Position numbers and translations under genes: made by a program. A stretch of 13,394 bases of DNA. Source: Temnopleurus reevesii. Taxonomy: Eukaryota > Echinodermata > Echinoidea > Temnopleuroida > Temnopleuridae. The notes under the pieces are model-generated. The model did not search any database. It was not told the DNA's origin and worked only from the letters and a program-made list of their open reading frames with translations. The stretch spans positions 15,659-29,052 of the forward strand of contig BQKZ01000892.1 in assembly GCA_036244855.1 (NCBI GenBank). Reading direction: 5' to 3'. This document shows, one piece after another, positions 1-8,569 of the stretch (positions are counted from its first letter, which is position 1; each line of letters begins with the position of its first letter).

Positions 1-323
1 TCTCCATTTTCAATCCCTCATCTTTCACTTTATTCTGTATCTTAATTATTTCTCTTCTCGTTCTTACTCGCTCACTTCACCCCTTCTAAATCTCTCTCCA
101 ATTTCTCTTTCTTCTATATCTTAATCCTTCCTCTTCTCGTTCTCTACCCCCTCACTCCATCTCCTTTTCATTCTCACTCCAAAATTCCCTTTATTGTCTT
201 TCCTCTGGATCTCAATCCTTACTGTCCTTGTTCTTACTCTGACTCTCACTTCATCCCCTTCTAATTCTCTCTCCAATCCCTCTTTCCTACTTTCTTCTTT
301 ATCGTAATCCTTCCTCTTCTCCC

Positions 324-378
<55 letters not shown>

Positions 379-1370
379 CATTTTCAATCCCTCATCTTTC
401 ACTTTATTCTGTATCTTAATTATTTCTCTTCTCGTTCTTACTCTGACTCTCACTTCATCCCCTTCTAATTCTCCCTCCAATCCCTCTTTCCTACTTTCTT
501 CTTTATCGTAATCCGTCCTCTTCTCCTCTCTCTCTCTCTCTCTCCATTTCCAATTCCTCATCTTTCTGACTTTTTCTGCATCTTAATCCTTCCTCTTCTC
601 GTTTTTACTTTCTCACTCCATCCCCTTCTAATTCTTTCTCAAATCATTCGTTCTCACTTTCTTCTGTATCTTAATCCTTCCTCCTCTCGTTCTATACCCT
701 CACTCCATCCCCTTATAATTCTCTCTCCAATCCCTATTTCCAACTGTCTTCTGTTTCCTAATTCGTCCTCTTCTCGGTCTCTCTCTCTCTCTCTCTCTCA
801 TATCTATCTCTCTCTCCCTCTCCAATCCCTCTCTTTCTTCTGTATCTCAATCCTTCCTCCTCTCGTTCTATACCCTCACTCCATTCCCTTCCAATTCTCT
901 CTCCAATCCCTATTTCTCACTTTCTTCTGTTTCCTAATCCTTCGTCTTCACGTTCTTACTCTCTCTCTCTCCACCCCCTTCCAATTCTCTCTCCAATCCC
1001 TCTTTCTCACTTTCTTCTGTTTCCTAATCCTTCCTCTTCACGTTCTTACTCTCTCACTCCACCCCCTTCTCTCTCTCTCTCTCTCTCTCTCTCCAATCCC
1101 TCTTTCTCACTTTCTTCTGTATCTCAATCCTTCCTCTTCTCGTTCTTACTCTCTCACTCCACTCCCTTCTCATTCTCCCTCCAATCCCTCTTTCTCACTT
1201 TCTTCTGTATCTCAATTTTTCCTCTTCACGTTCTTGCTCTCTCACTCCACCCCTTCTCATTCTCTCTCCAACCTCTTCTGGTTCTATTATCTTTTCATTC
1301 TCACTCTTTCTAATTTTCAGTTCCCGTTTCTCTCTCTTCTCTATATTTCATGACCCCCTTGTCATTCCGG
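1..1370. repeat. Pyrimidine-biased minisatellite, unit about 88 bp
   Basis: The plus strand is dominated by C and T and is built from repeated units of about 88 bp. Each unit follows the order CTCCAATCCCTCTTTC, then CACTTTCTTCTGTATC, then TCAATCCTTCCTCTTCTCG, then TTCTTACTCTCTCACTCC. Unit starts can be read at 725, 820, 901, 991, 1091, 1179 and 1266, spaced 81 to 100 bp apart. The variation is partly due to (CT)n expansions inside units. Divergence is greater towards 1270-1370. An open frame on the minus strand (121-561) encodes only an Arg/Glu-rich low-complexity product of the repeat and is not a gene. The array may continue left of the window. Confidence 0.9.
323..373. repeat. (CT)n microsatellite, longest of four in the array
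   Basis: A run of about 50 nt of CT dinucleotides with one G interruption lies between minisatellite units. Shorter CT runs occur at 526-545, 778-799 and 1068-1094. They sit at different phases of the 88-bp unit, so they look like repeated local expansions and not part of the basic unit. Confidence 0.9.
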
Positions 1371-1469
1371 CTTGAATTTTATTTCTCCCTTTAAAAAGAT
1401 GGGTCTACACCAGATAATTCTTGTTCCGTCTAATTTTCTGCTCATATACAAGTAAATGGCCAAGTCTTT

Positions 1470-1478
1470 GATGATGAC

Positions 1479-1524
<46 letters not shown>

Positions 1525-1580
1525 GTGATGGTGATGATGATGATGATGATGGTGATGGTGGTAGTGGTGATGATGATGCT

Positions 1581-1620
<40 letters not shown>

Positions 1621-1799
1621 ATTGGTCGTGATGATGATGGTGATGATGATGATGATGGTGATGGTGATGAGGATGGTGATGGTGGTCGTGGTGGTAGTGG
1701 TGATGATGATGCTTGATGATGATGATGATAATGTTAATAATAATAATAATCATGATGATGATAATGAATATGAAAATGATAACAATAATAATAATAACA
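1470..1799. repeat. Compound trinucleotide repeat (ATG/GAT)n, (GGT)n-interrupted, then (AAT)n
   Basis: Near-pure ATG runs occupy about 1479-1522 and 1583-1620, with GGTGAT-type interruptions between and after them. The array then passes to AAT runs at about 1733-1750 and 1785-1799. A segment starting GGTAGTGGTGATGATGATGC at 1560 recurs at 1693, so part of the array was duplicated with a shift of about 133 bp. All frames across the array are open on both strands and would encode homopolymers (Met, Asp, His, Ser). This is expected from the repeat and is not evidence of a gene. Confidence 0.95.
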
Positions 1800-1809
1800 A
1801 TCTCCCTCA

Positions 1810-2440
1810 TTCACTCTACCTCTGTCTGCGAGGAGCAGCGTCCACAATAAAACAAAACACATTGCTTCATAATATAGCAACCAAGATACTGCAGTGAGTA
1901 ACAATTTTTATTGTGATAATAAACCATTACATTCATCCCAATATCATTGGACGTGATGCCATGCAGATGCAAAAGAATGACAAAAATAAACAGAAAAAAT
2001 GAAAACAAAACAACCAACCAGTATTAATTAAAAAATATATATGCGATCTCATCAACTTGGAAATATACATTACTCATGCATGTACAAAAGTGATACAAAA
2101 TAAAACATATATATAGTCTTGCATGTAGTAGTCCGTGTTTTTGATTGACAGAAACAACACATCATCACCCTGCGCATCATAGAATATATACCTGAGAAAA
2201 TCTTTCAAATATAAGAGTCTCGTTGTTTTCCTTAATGATCAAACAAAGAGGGAAAGAGACAAAACTATATAATTAAGATGAAAGAGAAAAGTGGTGGGAG
2301 AGAGAAAGGAAGAGGGAGAGATTGGATTTTACATGTATCATTCAATATTGAATATTTACGACAGGAGGATTGAGAAAGAGGTATCGCCCTCTACTGTCAT
2401 CATCCGAAAGAAGTGATCAAGGCTTGAGATCACAGCCAAG
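1810..2440. other. Unique A+T-rich sequence, no gene seen
   Basis: I see no recognisable gene or transposon here. A purine-rich GA patch lies at about 2270-2325, and short TA runs occur near 2035 and 2110. Confidence 0.6.
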
Positions 2441-2550
2441 GGCAGTGTTTCACCAAGATAAGAAAGACATTAACTCATTGAATACTGGAACATGGTAGTA
2501 CCAGCACAAACTCCGGTGGGAATCAAATAATTCAATAGCCAATGTATTAA

Positions 2551-2558
2551 GAATGACT
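2551..2558. repeat. Left target-site duplication GAATGACT
   Basis: This 8-bp sequence is identical to 2731-2738, immediately outside the CTAGGGG termini of the hAT-like MITE. Confidence 0.85.
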
Positions 2559-2730
2559 CTAGGGGTGTGTTGTTCAAAAGTTGCAATTGATCGCAAGTTG
2601 CAGTTGATCGGAACGCACCAATCAAGATCATTGTTTCATGCGCGTCTTGTTAAATGCGCATATCGCGCGCGAATGAAAATGCGCGTTACAATTTGTAAAG
2701 TTGCAGTTGATTTTGAGCAACATCCCCTAG
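2559..2730. mobile_element. hAT-like MITE with 8-bp target-site duplication
   Basis: The element is 172 bp and begins CTAGGGGTGTGTTG and ends CAACATCCCCTAG, an imperfect terminal inverted repeat of about 20 bp. It is flanked by a perfect 8-bp direct repeat GAATGACT (2551-2558 and 2731-2738). An 8-bp duplication with termini close to the (C/T)AGNG pattern is characteristic of the hAT superfamily. Inside are three copies in the same orientation of AGTTGCARTTGAT (2579, 2596, 2699), plus a CG-rich centre with GCGCGCG near 2665. It has no coding capacity. It is inserted in the 2441-2842 foldback element. Confidence 0.85.
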
Positions 2731-2738
2731 GAATGACT
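2731..2738. repeat. Right target-site duplication GAATGACT
   Basis: This is the partner of 2551-2558, adjoining the CCCCTAG end of the hAT-like MITE. Confidence 0.85.
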
Positions 2739-2842
2739 GCTGTCTGTTTTTATGCTCAATGATCAATCATATTGTGTCGGTTCAGCTCAAGAACTGAAAC
2801 CAGTCGGTCTTAAAGTCTTGCAGAACTTGGTGAAACACTGCC

Positions 2843-3144
2843 TACAAACTAACCAAAATCGATTTGCCACTGTCACCATCTGCTCGATTACATTCACGCA
2901 CCACAACACCAAGGCATGGAAACCTGAATTCCATCATTTATACAAAATCTTCTAAGCTCGAAATATGGACCTCCTTCAAAGTCCACTTCAAGATCACGAG
3001 TGGATATACGACTCTTAGGCATTCAAACTACCAGCTGAACTGGTTCCTGATAAAAAAAAAATTTACCTCATGAAGTAGATTTCCAAACAGATTTCCACAG
3101 AGCAACATGCATGAGGATAGAAATGAAATTATGAAGCACAATAC
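2843..3144. other. Unique A+T-rich sequence, no gene seen
   Basis: Short open stretches are present, but none has a recognisable domain or codon pattern. An A9-A10 run lies near 3052. Confidence 0.55.
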
Positions 3145-3219
3145 AGCTAAACCAAATGTTTTCTCAAAAGGAAGAGGTATGACATACAATTTCTCTTTTG
3201 AGAAATATTTGGTTCAGCT
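3145..3219. other. 75-nt near-perfect hairpin (pre-miRNA-like size or tiny foldback repeat)
   Basis: The arm at 3145-3170 (AGCTAAACCAAATG...CTCAAAAG) pairs with 3195-3219 (CTTTTGAG...GGTTCAGCT). This gives a stem of about 25 bp with two mismatches and one bulged base. The 24-nt loop contains GTATGACATAC, which can itself close a short stem. Pairing stops abruptly outside both ends. The size and imperfect stem fit a microRNA precursor, but I recognise no known mature miRNA, and a small foldback transposon remnant is equally possible. The strand cannot be decided. Confidence 0.6.
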
Positions 3220-3578
3220 ATTGAGAGAGAGGAATAGCAATTGGTTTTTAAAATACCTTTTCGATAACACATAATTGCAACATTTTGGGATCTGGCATTT
3301 GTGAATTGTTTAAACAAAAACATTGTTGTACAATGCCTAAAATTCATATCCCAATGCAAATTCTAAAAGGATATCATCCCTAATGGTTTGAGCTTTAAAG
3401 ATGTGAAATTTAAGGAAGTTTTAAGAGCACCAAAGGAATTATGAATATTCACGGCGGGTATTCTTTCTCACATGTCACTTATGTCACAGAGGTGCCAACC
3501 ATTCCGGAATATGTTTGAGGTCAACATTAAAATTTGAATAAAGGAACAGTTGGACAAGAGTGAGAGAAAACATGATAG
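3220..3578. other. Unique A+T-rich sequence, no gene seen
   Basis: No element ends, domain or RNA motif were recognised between the hairpin and the SINE tail. Confidence 0.55.
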
Positions 3579-3886
3579 CAATAATAATAATAATAATAAT
3601 GAACGGCTTTTATATAGCGCTTATCAACTCTTTATGAAGAATGCTCTAAGCGCTCTACAATTACAGCATTATTACCCTGGCTTTAGCCCGGCAGCCACTT
3701 CATTAGCGCACTTGGCATTTCAAGGAATAAATATTCCTACCAGGTACCCATTCACCTCACCTGGGTTGAGTGCAGCACAATGTGGATGAATTTCTTGCTG
3801 AAGGAAATTAACGCCATGGGTGGGACTCGAACCTACGACCCTCTGGTTGAAAGGCGAGAGTCATGACCACTACACCACGGCGCCTC
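3579..3886 (-). mobile_element. tRNA-derived SINE, full length with (ATT)n tail
   Basis: Read on the minus strand, the element starts GGAGGCGCCGTGGTGTAGTG with a 75-nt tRNA-like head (3810-3884). The head is followed by a tRNA-unrelated body of about 210 bp containing AAGCGCTATATAAAAG close to its 3' end, and by a tail of seven ATT units (plus strand AAT, 3580-3600). The head has an A-box-like TGGTGTAGTGG and a B box GGTTCGAGTCC. The first roughly 140 bp match the plus-strand copy at 11648, and the tail region matches the fragment at 5954. SINEs are mobilised in trans by LINE proteins, and no such gene is in the window. Flanking duplication is unclear; only ATAG is shared. Confidence 0.88.
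3810..3884 (-). other. tRNA-like head of SINE (pol III promoter), closest to tRNA-Glu(UUC)
   Basis: The ends GCGCCGT and ATGGCGT pair as a 7-bp acceptor stem with G-T wobbles. A 7-nt loop CTTTCAA gives T33 and anticodon TTC (Glu), although the flanking anticodon stem is degraded. The A and B boxes are intact. It is fused to the SINE body with no terminator, so I treat it as a retroposon promoter and not as a tRNA gene. A Gly-type ancestor is an alternative because the CTCGCC segment also resembles tRNA-Gly. Confidence 0.75.
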
Positions 3887-4319
3887 CACTATAGCCATAC
3901 AACCAGTGATTCACTTGTAATGAAAGCCTTGAATTCAGAAGAAATTACACCTCATGAATATGGCGGAATATTTGCTATCTCCGTTGCCGGGGAAAAAAAA
4001 CACTTCAAATTCACCATTTCACAACACACATATGTATATGAAAGTATCATAGAGGAAAGATAGGCAGATGAAAGTTGCAATACAAAATCGGTTCACTTTT
4101 AGCCACATTAGCCAGATTTTCTCTGTAAATAACAATCTATAATATAAGCAAACCATTGCTAAATTTCTTTTGGTTTTGTTGTATAATTTGCTTCATACAA
4201 TATAAATGTATGGAACTGTATTCCTCTTGATATGGACAAAATACTGACTTTGTATGTCAATGAAGTTTAAGAAATAAATTCAAAATTCCAATCTCTTCAT
4301 GTAAATCTTATTCACTTGA
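3887..4319. other. Unique A+T-rich sequence, no gene seen
   Basis: No transposon ends or coding signals were recognised. Several AATAAA-like strings occur, as expected in A+T-rich DNA. Confidence 0.5.
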
Positions 4320-4397
4320 GCCCAGTCAAATAGAGGCCCAAATTGAACACATTTCAACACAATTCTTTGTTCAGTCGGGGTTCTATGTGACTGGGGC
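4320..4397. mobile_element. Degenerate GTCACAT-family foldback MITE
   Basis: The left end GCCCAGTCAAATAGAGGCCC pairs imperfectly with the right end, whose complement reads GCCCCAGTCACATAGAACCC. Both match the ends of the palindrome at 8759-8887 (GCCCCGGTCACATAGGACCC). The element is about 78 bp, shorter than the 129-bp copy, so it is probably internally deleted. No target duplication is evident. Confidence 0.7.
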
Positions 4398-4626
4398 TTT
4401 ATTGGTAACAAGAACAAACCCAATTTTGTACAAAATGTTTTATCTTTTGAGAGAAATGAAATAAAAAAGAGCTGCAGCTTTCGCTCCTAGCAGAATCTTG
4501 ATCATAAGCAAAAGGAGAGAGTGATTTTCATAGAAAGTGTGTCTATCATGTATTTTATCATTTTCACAATACGATAGAAAGAACTTCATTCATTTGTCTG
4601 CCAGAGACCGGAAGTGGAACTACACA
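4398..4626. other. Unique A+T-rich spacer
   Basis: No gene or element was recognised between two MITEs. Confidence 0.5.
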
Positions 4627-4635
4627 CATTACTTG
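4627..4635. repeat. Left target-site duplication CATTACTTG
   Basis: It is identical to 4838-4846 and lies immediately outside the TAGT...ACTA termini. Confidence 0.8.
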
Positions 4636-4837
4636 TAGTCTGCCAGAACAGACCCTTGGGTTTCGTTGTGCGCACACATGTACACAGAGAGTGATACAGG
4701 GTATGCATTATGTGTCTGCATAAGACTGAGGATAGAGCAATGCTGTGTGATGTGTGTGATGTAGTCACACAATGCATACCCTGTATCATGCTCTGCGCAC
4801 TCAGACACCGAAAGTCTAGGGTTTGTGCTTCAAACTA
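4636..4837. mobile_element. Long-TIR MITE with 9-10 bp target-site duplication (Mutator-like)
   Basis: The termini TAGTCTG..CAGACCCTTGGGTTTCG and, complemented from the right, TAGTTTG..CAAACCCTAG..TTTCG align as a long imperfect inverted repeat. It continues inward through GTGCGCA to a 23-bp block (4692-4714 against 4766-4788) with one mismatch. The element is flanked by the direct repeat CATTACTTG (4627-4635 and 4838-4846), or 10 bp if the preceding A is counted. Duplications of 9-10 bp with long TIRs are typical of Mutator-like elements; Merlin-type elements are an alternative. No coding capacity is seen. Confidence 0.8.
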
Positions 4838-4846
4838 CATTACTTG
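4838..4846. repeat. Right target-site duplication CATTACTTG
   Basis: This is the partner of 4627-4635. The base before each copy is also A, so the duplication could be 10 bp. Confidence 0.8.
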
Positions 4847-5953
4847 CGGGCGACATATTGCCACTGTGAGCAGAAGGGACAAAGGCCTGGGACAAAGTTA
4901 ACAACCTCCATTCAAGCAATAACAATACCTACATGGACACAAAAGAAAATCACATCCTTCTCATTCAGTGGAAAAATTGTTGAACAAGAGTTGCATCAGG
5001 GATTTTTCTTTTGTGATTATGAAACTATTTTAAATGATTGAAGTTAGTTGTTTACTTTGTCCCTGTCCCAAATTATTATTTTCTGCCTCAGATACCCTTT
5101 GAGATTAAAGTTTATCCCTCAAAACATTTCTATCTTACTTCTCAGTTATATCGTTTAAAGTTGACCAATACATTATATGATACAATGCCAACGTATTCAT
5201 ACCAACACGTTTCTTTGGTTGATAACCTCGTTCATTATACAACTGAATGCACTTGATAATATTTTGAGTTGTCAAAGATCAGTCTAAGACCAACTTCATT
5301 TCTATCAACATCACAGTATATTTACAAGTGTATCTATGATTCTATCATTCTATCATTGATAAATAAAGGCTTTGTGAGAAAAACATATACAAAAATTTTC
5401 ATTTCTGGTATACACACACATATTCTATATATATATATTCATTTATATCGCAATTATAATTATGTGTAATTACATTAATTGACTATACACGAAATTACAT
5501 GTTTACAATATGACACATACAAGGCAGAGATACATGTAGACTAACAAATTTACACATGTGTAGTGATACTTACTATTTTAGGCTTTTGGATGAATTACAA
5601 CTCAATACATAGATAATCATTTCAGGTGATTCCGCATTGAGAAATTCTGTGATATTTCGGAAATATTATGAAGTTTTATATAATAATCTTCTGCAGCTAT
5701 TATCTTTATTCATATGCCCACTGATTTTTTATTTGTGAAATGTGGTTCTTCATAGAATTATTAAGCATTTTTACCTTACGAAGAAGAGCCTTTTCTGTGT
5801 CCTGTATAACATATTCAATTTTCTGTCGATTTCAGATTAAAAAATTACTTGCTCCTGATACATTATTCTATTGGCCTACCACATTATGTTATACAGATTG
5901 AAAATAACATATTTTTAATATCATACGGAATATTTTTCAATATGGAATCACCC
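4847..5953. other. Unique A+T-rich sequence, no gene seen
   Basis: No open frame with a recognisable domain is present. A short TA run lies near 5426. A 12-bp inverted repeat CTGTATAACATA (5802-5813 and, complemented, 5885-5896) could mark an old MITE, but it has no other support. Confidence 0.5.
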
Positions 5954-6008
5954 TTTGTGATAAGCGCGTTATAAATGCTGTAAATTATTATTATTATTAT
6001 TATTAAAT
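5954..6008 (+). mobile_element. 5'-truncated SINE tail with 7-bp target duplication
   Basis: GATAAGCGCGTTATAAATG followed by seven or eight ATT units matches the 3' end of the SINE at 3579-3886 (GATAAGCGCTATATAAAAG then ATT units), here on the plus strand. The direct repeat ATCACCC flanks it (5947-5953 and 6009-6015), consistent with target-primed insertion of a severely 5'-truncated copy. The tRNA head and most of the body are missing. Confidence 0.75.
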
Positions 6009-6015
6009 ATCACCC

Positions 6016-6494
6016 ACATGGAGCTTTATAATATATGTATGGGTACAATGTTCCTGGAAGTCCATGATTCAATATGCACCAATACCGTTTGAGCATTTGA
6101 GCGAAAAACATGGCACCGTTATTTGGCTTCTGAGAATTTAAGATGTCTCATAATTATAAAAGAGGCCCCACTTGGTCTACATGTACTAATCTCCATTAAA
6201 AGCTAAAAGAAATTAATGAGTCAAAAAGTACAAAGTTTTGTTTCATTTTTTCTTTAGATCCTGTGTTGGAAGAGTAAAAACTGGAAAAATGAGCGCCGCC
6301 ATATCAACATTTCACAAGTCAATATCTTAGCATGAACTAGTCCATTCTATAGTCAAGAAAATTAATGGGAAATAAGAAATTTGAAGGATTTGGGAGTTTG
6401 TTTGAATAAATGAAGAAAAAATTGGAACGCCAAAATAGATCAAGATATCTACAACATTCAACAACATTGTAATGAAAGTGGCTTGCATGGTTTC
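6016..6494. other. Unique A+T-rich sequence, no gene seen
   Basis: Nothing recognisable was seen apart from short A and T runs. Confidence 0.5.
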
Positions 6495-6688
6495 TTTGTC
6501 TCACAATGTAATGTGTTCAACTCAGAAATTTGTGATATCTCTTGCAAAAGGTATTCACTAGCATTTTTCTGATAAGCTAGAGAAATCATTTTGCTGGTAT
6601 GTTAAACATCACTTAGCAAATGTAGTCAATACCTTTTGCGAGAGTAATCGCAAACTTCAGAGTTGACCACAGTACATTGCAAGACAAG
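6495..6688. mobile_element. Long-armed inverted repeat (MITE or foldback element)
   Basis: The left arm, about 6495-6565 (TTGTCTCACAATGTA..TTCAACTC..CTTGCAAAAGGTATT), pairs over about 70 bp with the right arm at about 6618-6688. The complement of the right arm reads TTGTCTTGCAATGTA..GTCAACTC..CTCGCAAAAGGTATT. About 50 bp separate the arms. Weaker pairing (AGTGG, CCACT) may extend the ends to about 6477 and 6700. I found no convincing target duplication and no family name. No coding capacity is seen. Confidence 0.75.
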
Positions 6689-6704
6689 TTCATAACCACT
6701 AACA

Positions 6705-7894
6705 ATTTGTTATTTCACAATGATGGATATATTTATCAATTTGTAATTTCATAACCTTTCTGAACATAAATCTACAATTCATGATAGACGACCTTGTATA
6801 AATATGGTGTTTTATTAGGCAAAAAAATTGTTTAGATGCCCTCGACCAACCAACGCTCTAAAAGTCTAACGACAAGAACTTTTCTCTCTTTTTTTTTTGC
6901 TATTCATCATAATCGAAAAAAAATTCACAGTAAATTATCAATATAAAAGGAATTTTCAGGTGTTGCTTGACTTTTAATCCCCTTCCACCGCAGTCTCCTC
7001 ATGGATTATTGAAATTGTGTTAAAAAAATATTTCCCGTCCAAACGACTGTTTTTTCTTTCACTGGATGGCATCAAAACATTTTTTTTCTATTTTGGGCTT
7101 GTGTGGGTACCAGCAAAGACTTTGTCTTAGGTACCTGCAAGTTTTAGATTAAGCATGTAACCTGTTATAAATGACATTCGTGTAGAGCATATCCAACTTC
7201 ATCGTTACACGGCATTTTCTCCATCGACTACTGTTCAGAAGGAAGATCTACAAGCAAAACTTAATTTCTAACCTCCAATCTTACCATTAACCTAATTATG
7301 ACATCATTCTGAAGCAGAGAACCTTTTCCCAATCCTAACCCTACATCTCATGAGAAATTAGGACTGGAGAAATTGTCGCTGGAGCAAATGCTGTACCATC
7401 CAGATCATATGCAGATCAACAAGGAGGGCAAAAGGATATTCTACCTCACCGATAGTTGAAAAACATAATAGCAGGAACAGCAAATGAAGAAAAGAATAAT
7501 TTCCAAAGCCAAAGGAGAAGCCAGATCCAAGATAGTCAATTATTCAACAATAATTGGCTGTGTTTGAGCATTACATATCAAAGGCCATGATCATTTCTAA
7601 GGCATAGTGTATCTTGATACAGATATGAAAATTAATTGAGTCTTAAATCTAAAAAATATTCAACTTTTCATTAAAATAATCCTCCTGAATTGTAAACTTT
7701 GTAGAGGCAATGTACACAGTACCACACACTCATGCTCTTGCATAATAAGCACCATAGTGTGTACACTAAACAAATTGTCGGCAGTATTATACAAACAATA
7801 TGAAAAGGCAGTTCTTTGAATCTAAATACTGTGTTCTTTGAGCATTGTGTTATTGAAAGCATTAGGTATATCAAAATAATGTAATAATCATGGA
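6705..7894. other. A+T-rich unique sequence, no gene seen
   Basis: Poly-T/A runs lie near 6891, 6917 and 7080. A small hairpin with GGTACC at both ends occupies 7106-7135 (GGTACC...CAAAGACTTTG...GGTACC). The open frame on the minus strand at 7671-7979 encodes a hydrophobic product of about 102 residues with no recognised domain and runs into the neighbouring palindrome. I do not call it a gene. Confidence 0.5.
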
Positions 7895-8069
7895 CAGGGT
7901 GGTGTTTCACCAAGATAAGAAAGACTTTACGCACGACTTTACGTTCGACTGGTATCCCTTCTTGCGCGTAGTGGCTCACACTATTACGCGCATTCCGCGC
8001 AAGAACTGGTACCAGTCGAACTTAAAGTCGTGCGTAACTTTAAGAACAACTTGGTGAAACACCTCCCTG
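7895..8069. mobile_element. Near-perfect palindromic foldback MITE
   Basis: Almost the whole 175 bp folds on itself. GTGTTTCACCAAG, AAAGACTTTACGCACGACTTTA.., GTTCGACTGGTA.. and TTCTTGCGCG on the left are mirrored on the right by GCGCAAGAA, TACCAGTCGAAC, TTAAAGTCGTGCGTAA and CTTGGTGAAACAC. The outer ends are CAGGG and CCCTG. It shares its terminal sequence with the element at 2441-2842 and its right half with a remnant at 9162-9226. It is richer in G+C than its surroundings. No coding capacity or clear target duplication is seen. Confidence 0.85.
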
Positions 8070-8569
8070 ACCTCCTGGCGTATGATTACATTATTATGTT
8101 GATGAACAATATGAATGACAAATGGAAAAAATGAAAAGCACCTTAACATTCCTGATGACATCAGATGACAACGAAAAGGAAAGGAAAGAACATTGTTAAA
8201 ATAAAGTAAAAGACATCTGAAGAGAAGTGCTTGAAATTCTAAATCTTATATGTTGAAATATGATAATCAAGTATATTGTTTCTATCAATAAACAAATAGT
8301 TCATATGAATGCAATCAATTTTTCATGTGTTTTCTTCCTTTCACAACATTTATCAAAAAACAGAAATTAACTTTTTGATGGAAAAGCATGAGAGGTATGC
8401 TACGGGATGTGCATATTTCATAGGACAGAACCATTCACCATATACACGTAAGACTAAAAATTTCTTACAGATCATTGGATTATCTTCATGAAATATACAG
8501 GGTTCCCACCAAAATTTGAGAACAGAATTCTAGGATTTTTTTCCATAACTAAATTGCTGCTTTCCAGAG
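8070..8569. other. Unique A+T-rich sequence, no gene seen
   Basis: Short open stretches occur without recognisable domains. The right part merges into the GGGCAAG-ended element. Confidence 0.5.

Larger units (their letters stand above)
2441..2842. mobile_element. Foldback MITE, interrupted by a nested hAT-like MITE
   Basis: The ends form a perfect 17-bp inverted repeat, GGCAGTGTTTCACCAAG at 2441-2457 and its complement at 2826-2842. A looser inverted match continues inward (AAGAC..TTAA, then ACTGG). The left end continues GATAAGAAAGAC, identical to the left end of the palindrome at 7902-7925, so both belong to one family. The original element would be about 220 bp without the nested insertion at 2559-2730. 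I see no clear target duplication at the outer ends. No transposase is encoded. Confidence 0.75.

Noticed and set aside
121..561. 146-residue open frame on the minus strand, Arg/Glu-rich
   Set aside because: It is produced by the CT minisatellite read on the other strand, with RERERE-type low complexity and internal repetition matching the DNA repeat.
1..1370. CRISPR-like array
   Set aside because: The units are contiguous minisatellite repeats with no repeat/unique-spacer alternation, and the window is eukaryotic in character.
1442..1897. Overlapping open frames with poly-Met, poly-Asp, poly-His and poly-Ser
   Set aside because: All are direct translations of the trinucleotide array in different frames. 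No domain lies outside the repeat.
3810..3884. Functional tRNA gene on the minus strand
   Set aside because: The anticodon stem is degraded, no pol III terminator follows, and the same sequence continues into a shared SINE body here and at 11648.
5802..5896. Another MITE based on the CTGTATAACATA inverted repeat
   Set aside because: Only 12 bp pair, no target duplication or related copy was seen, and such matches occur by chance in A+T-rich DNA.
7671..7979. 102-residue hydrophobic minus-strand frame
   Set aside because: No domain, no support from neighbours, and its start lies in the palindromic MITE. A+T-rich DNA readily gives such frames.
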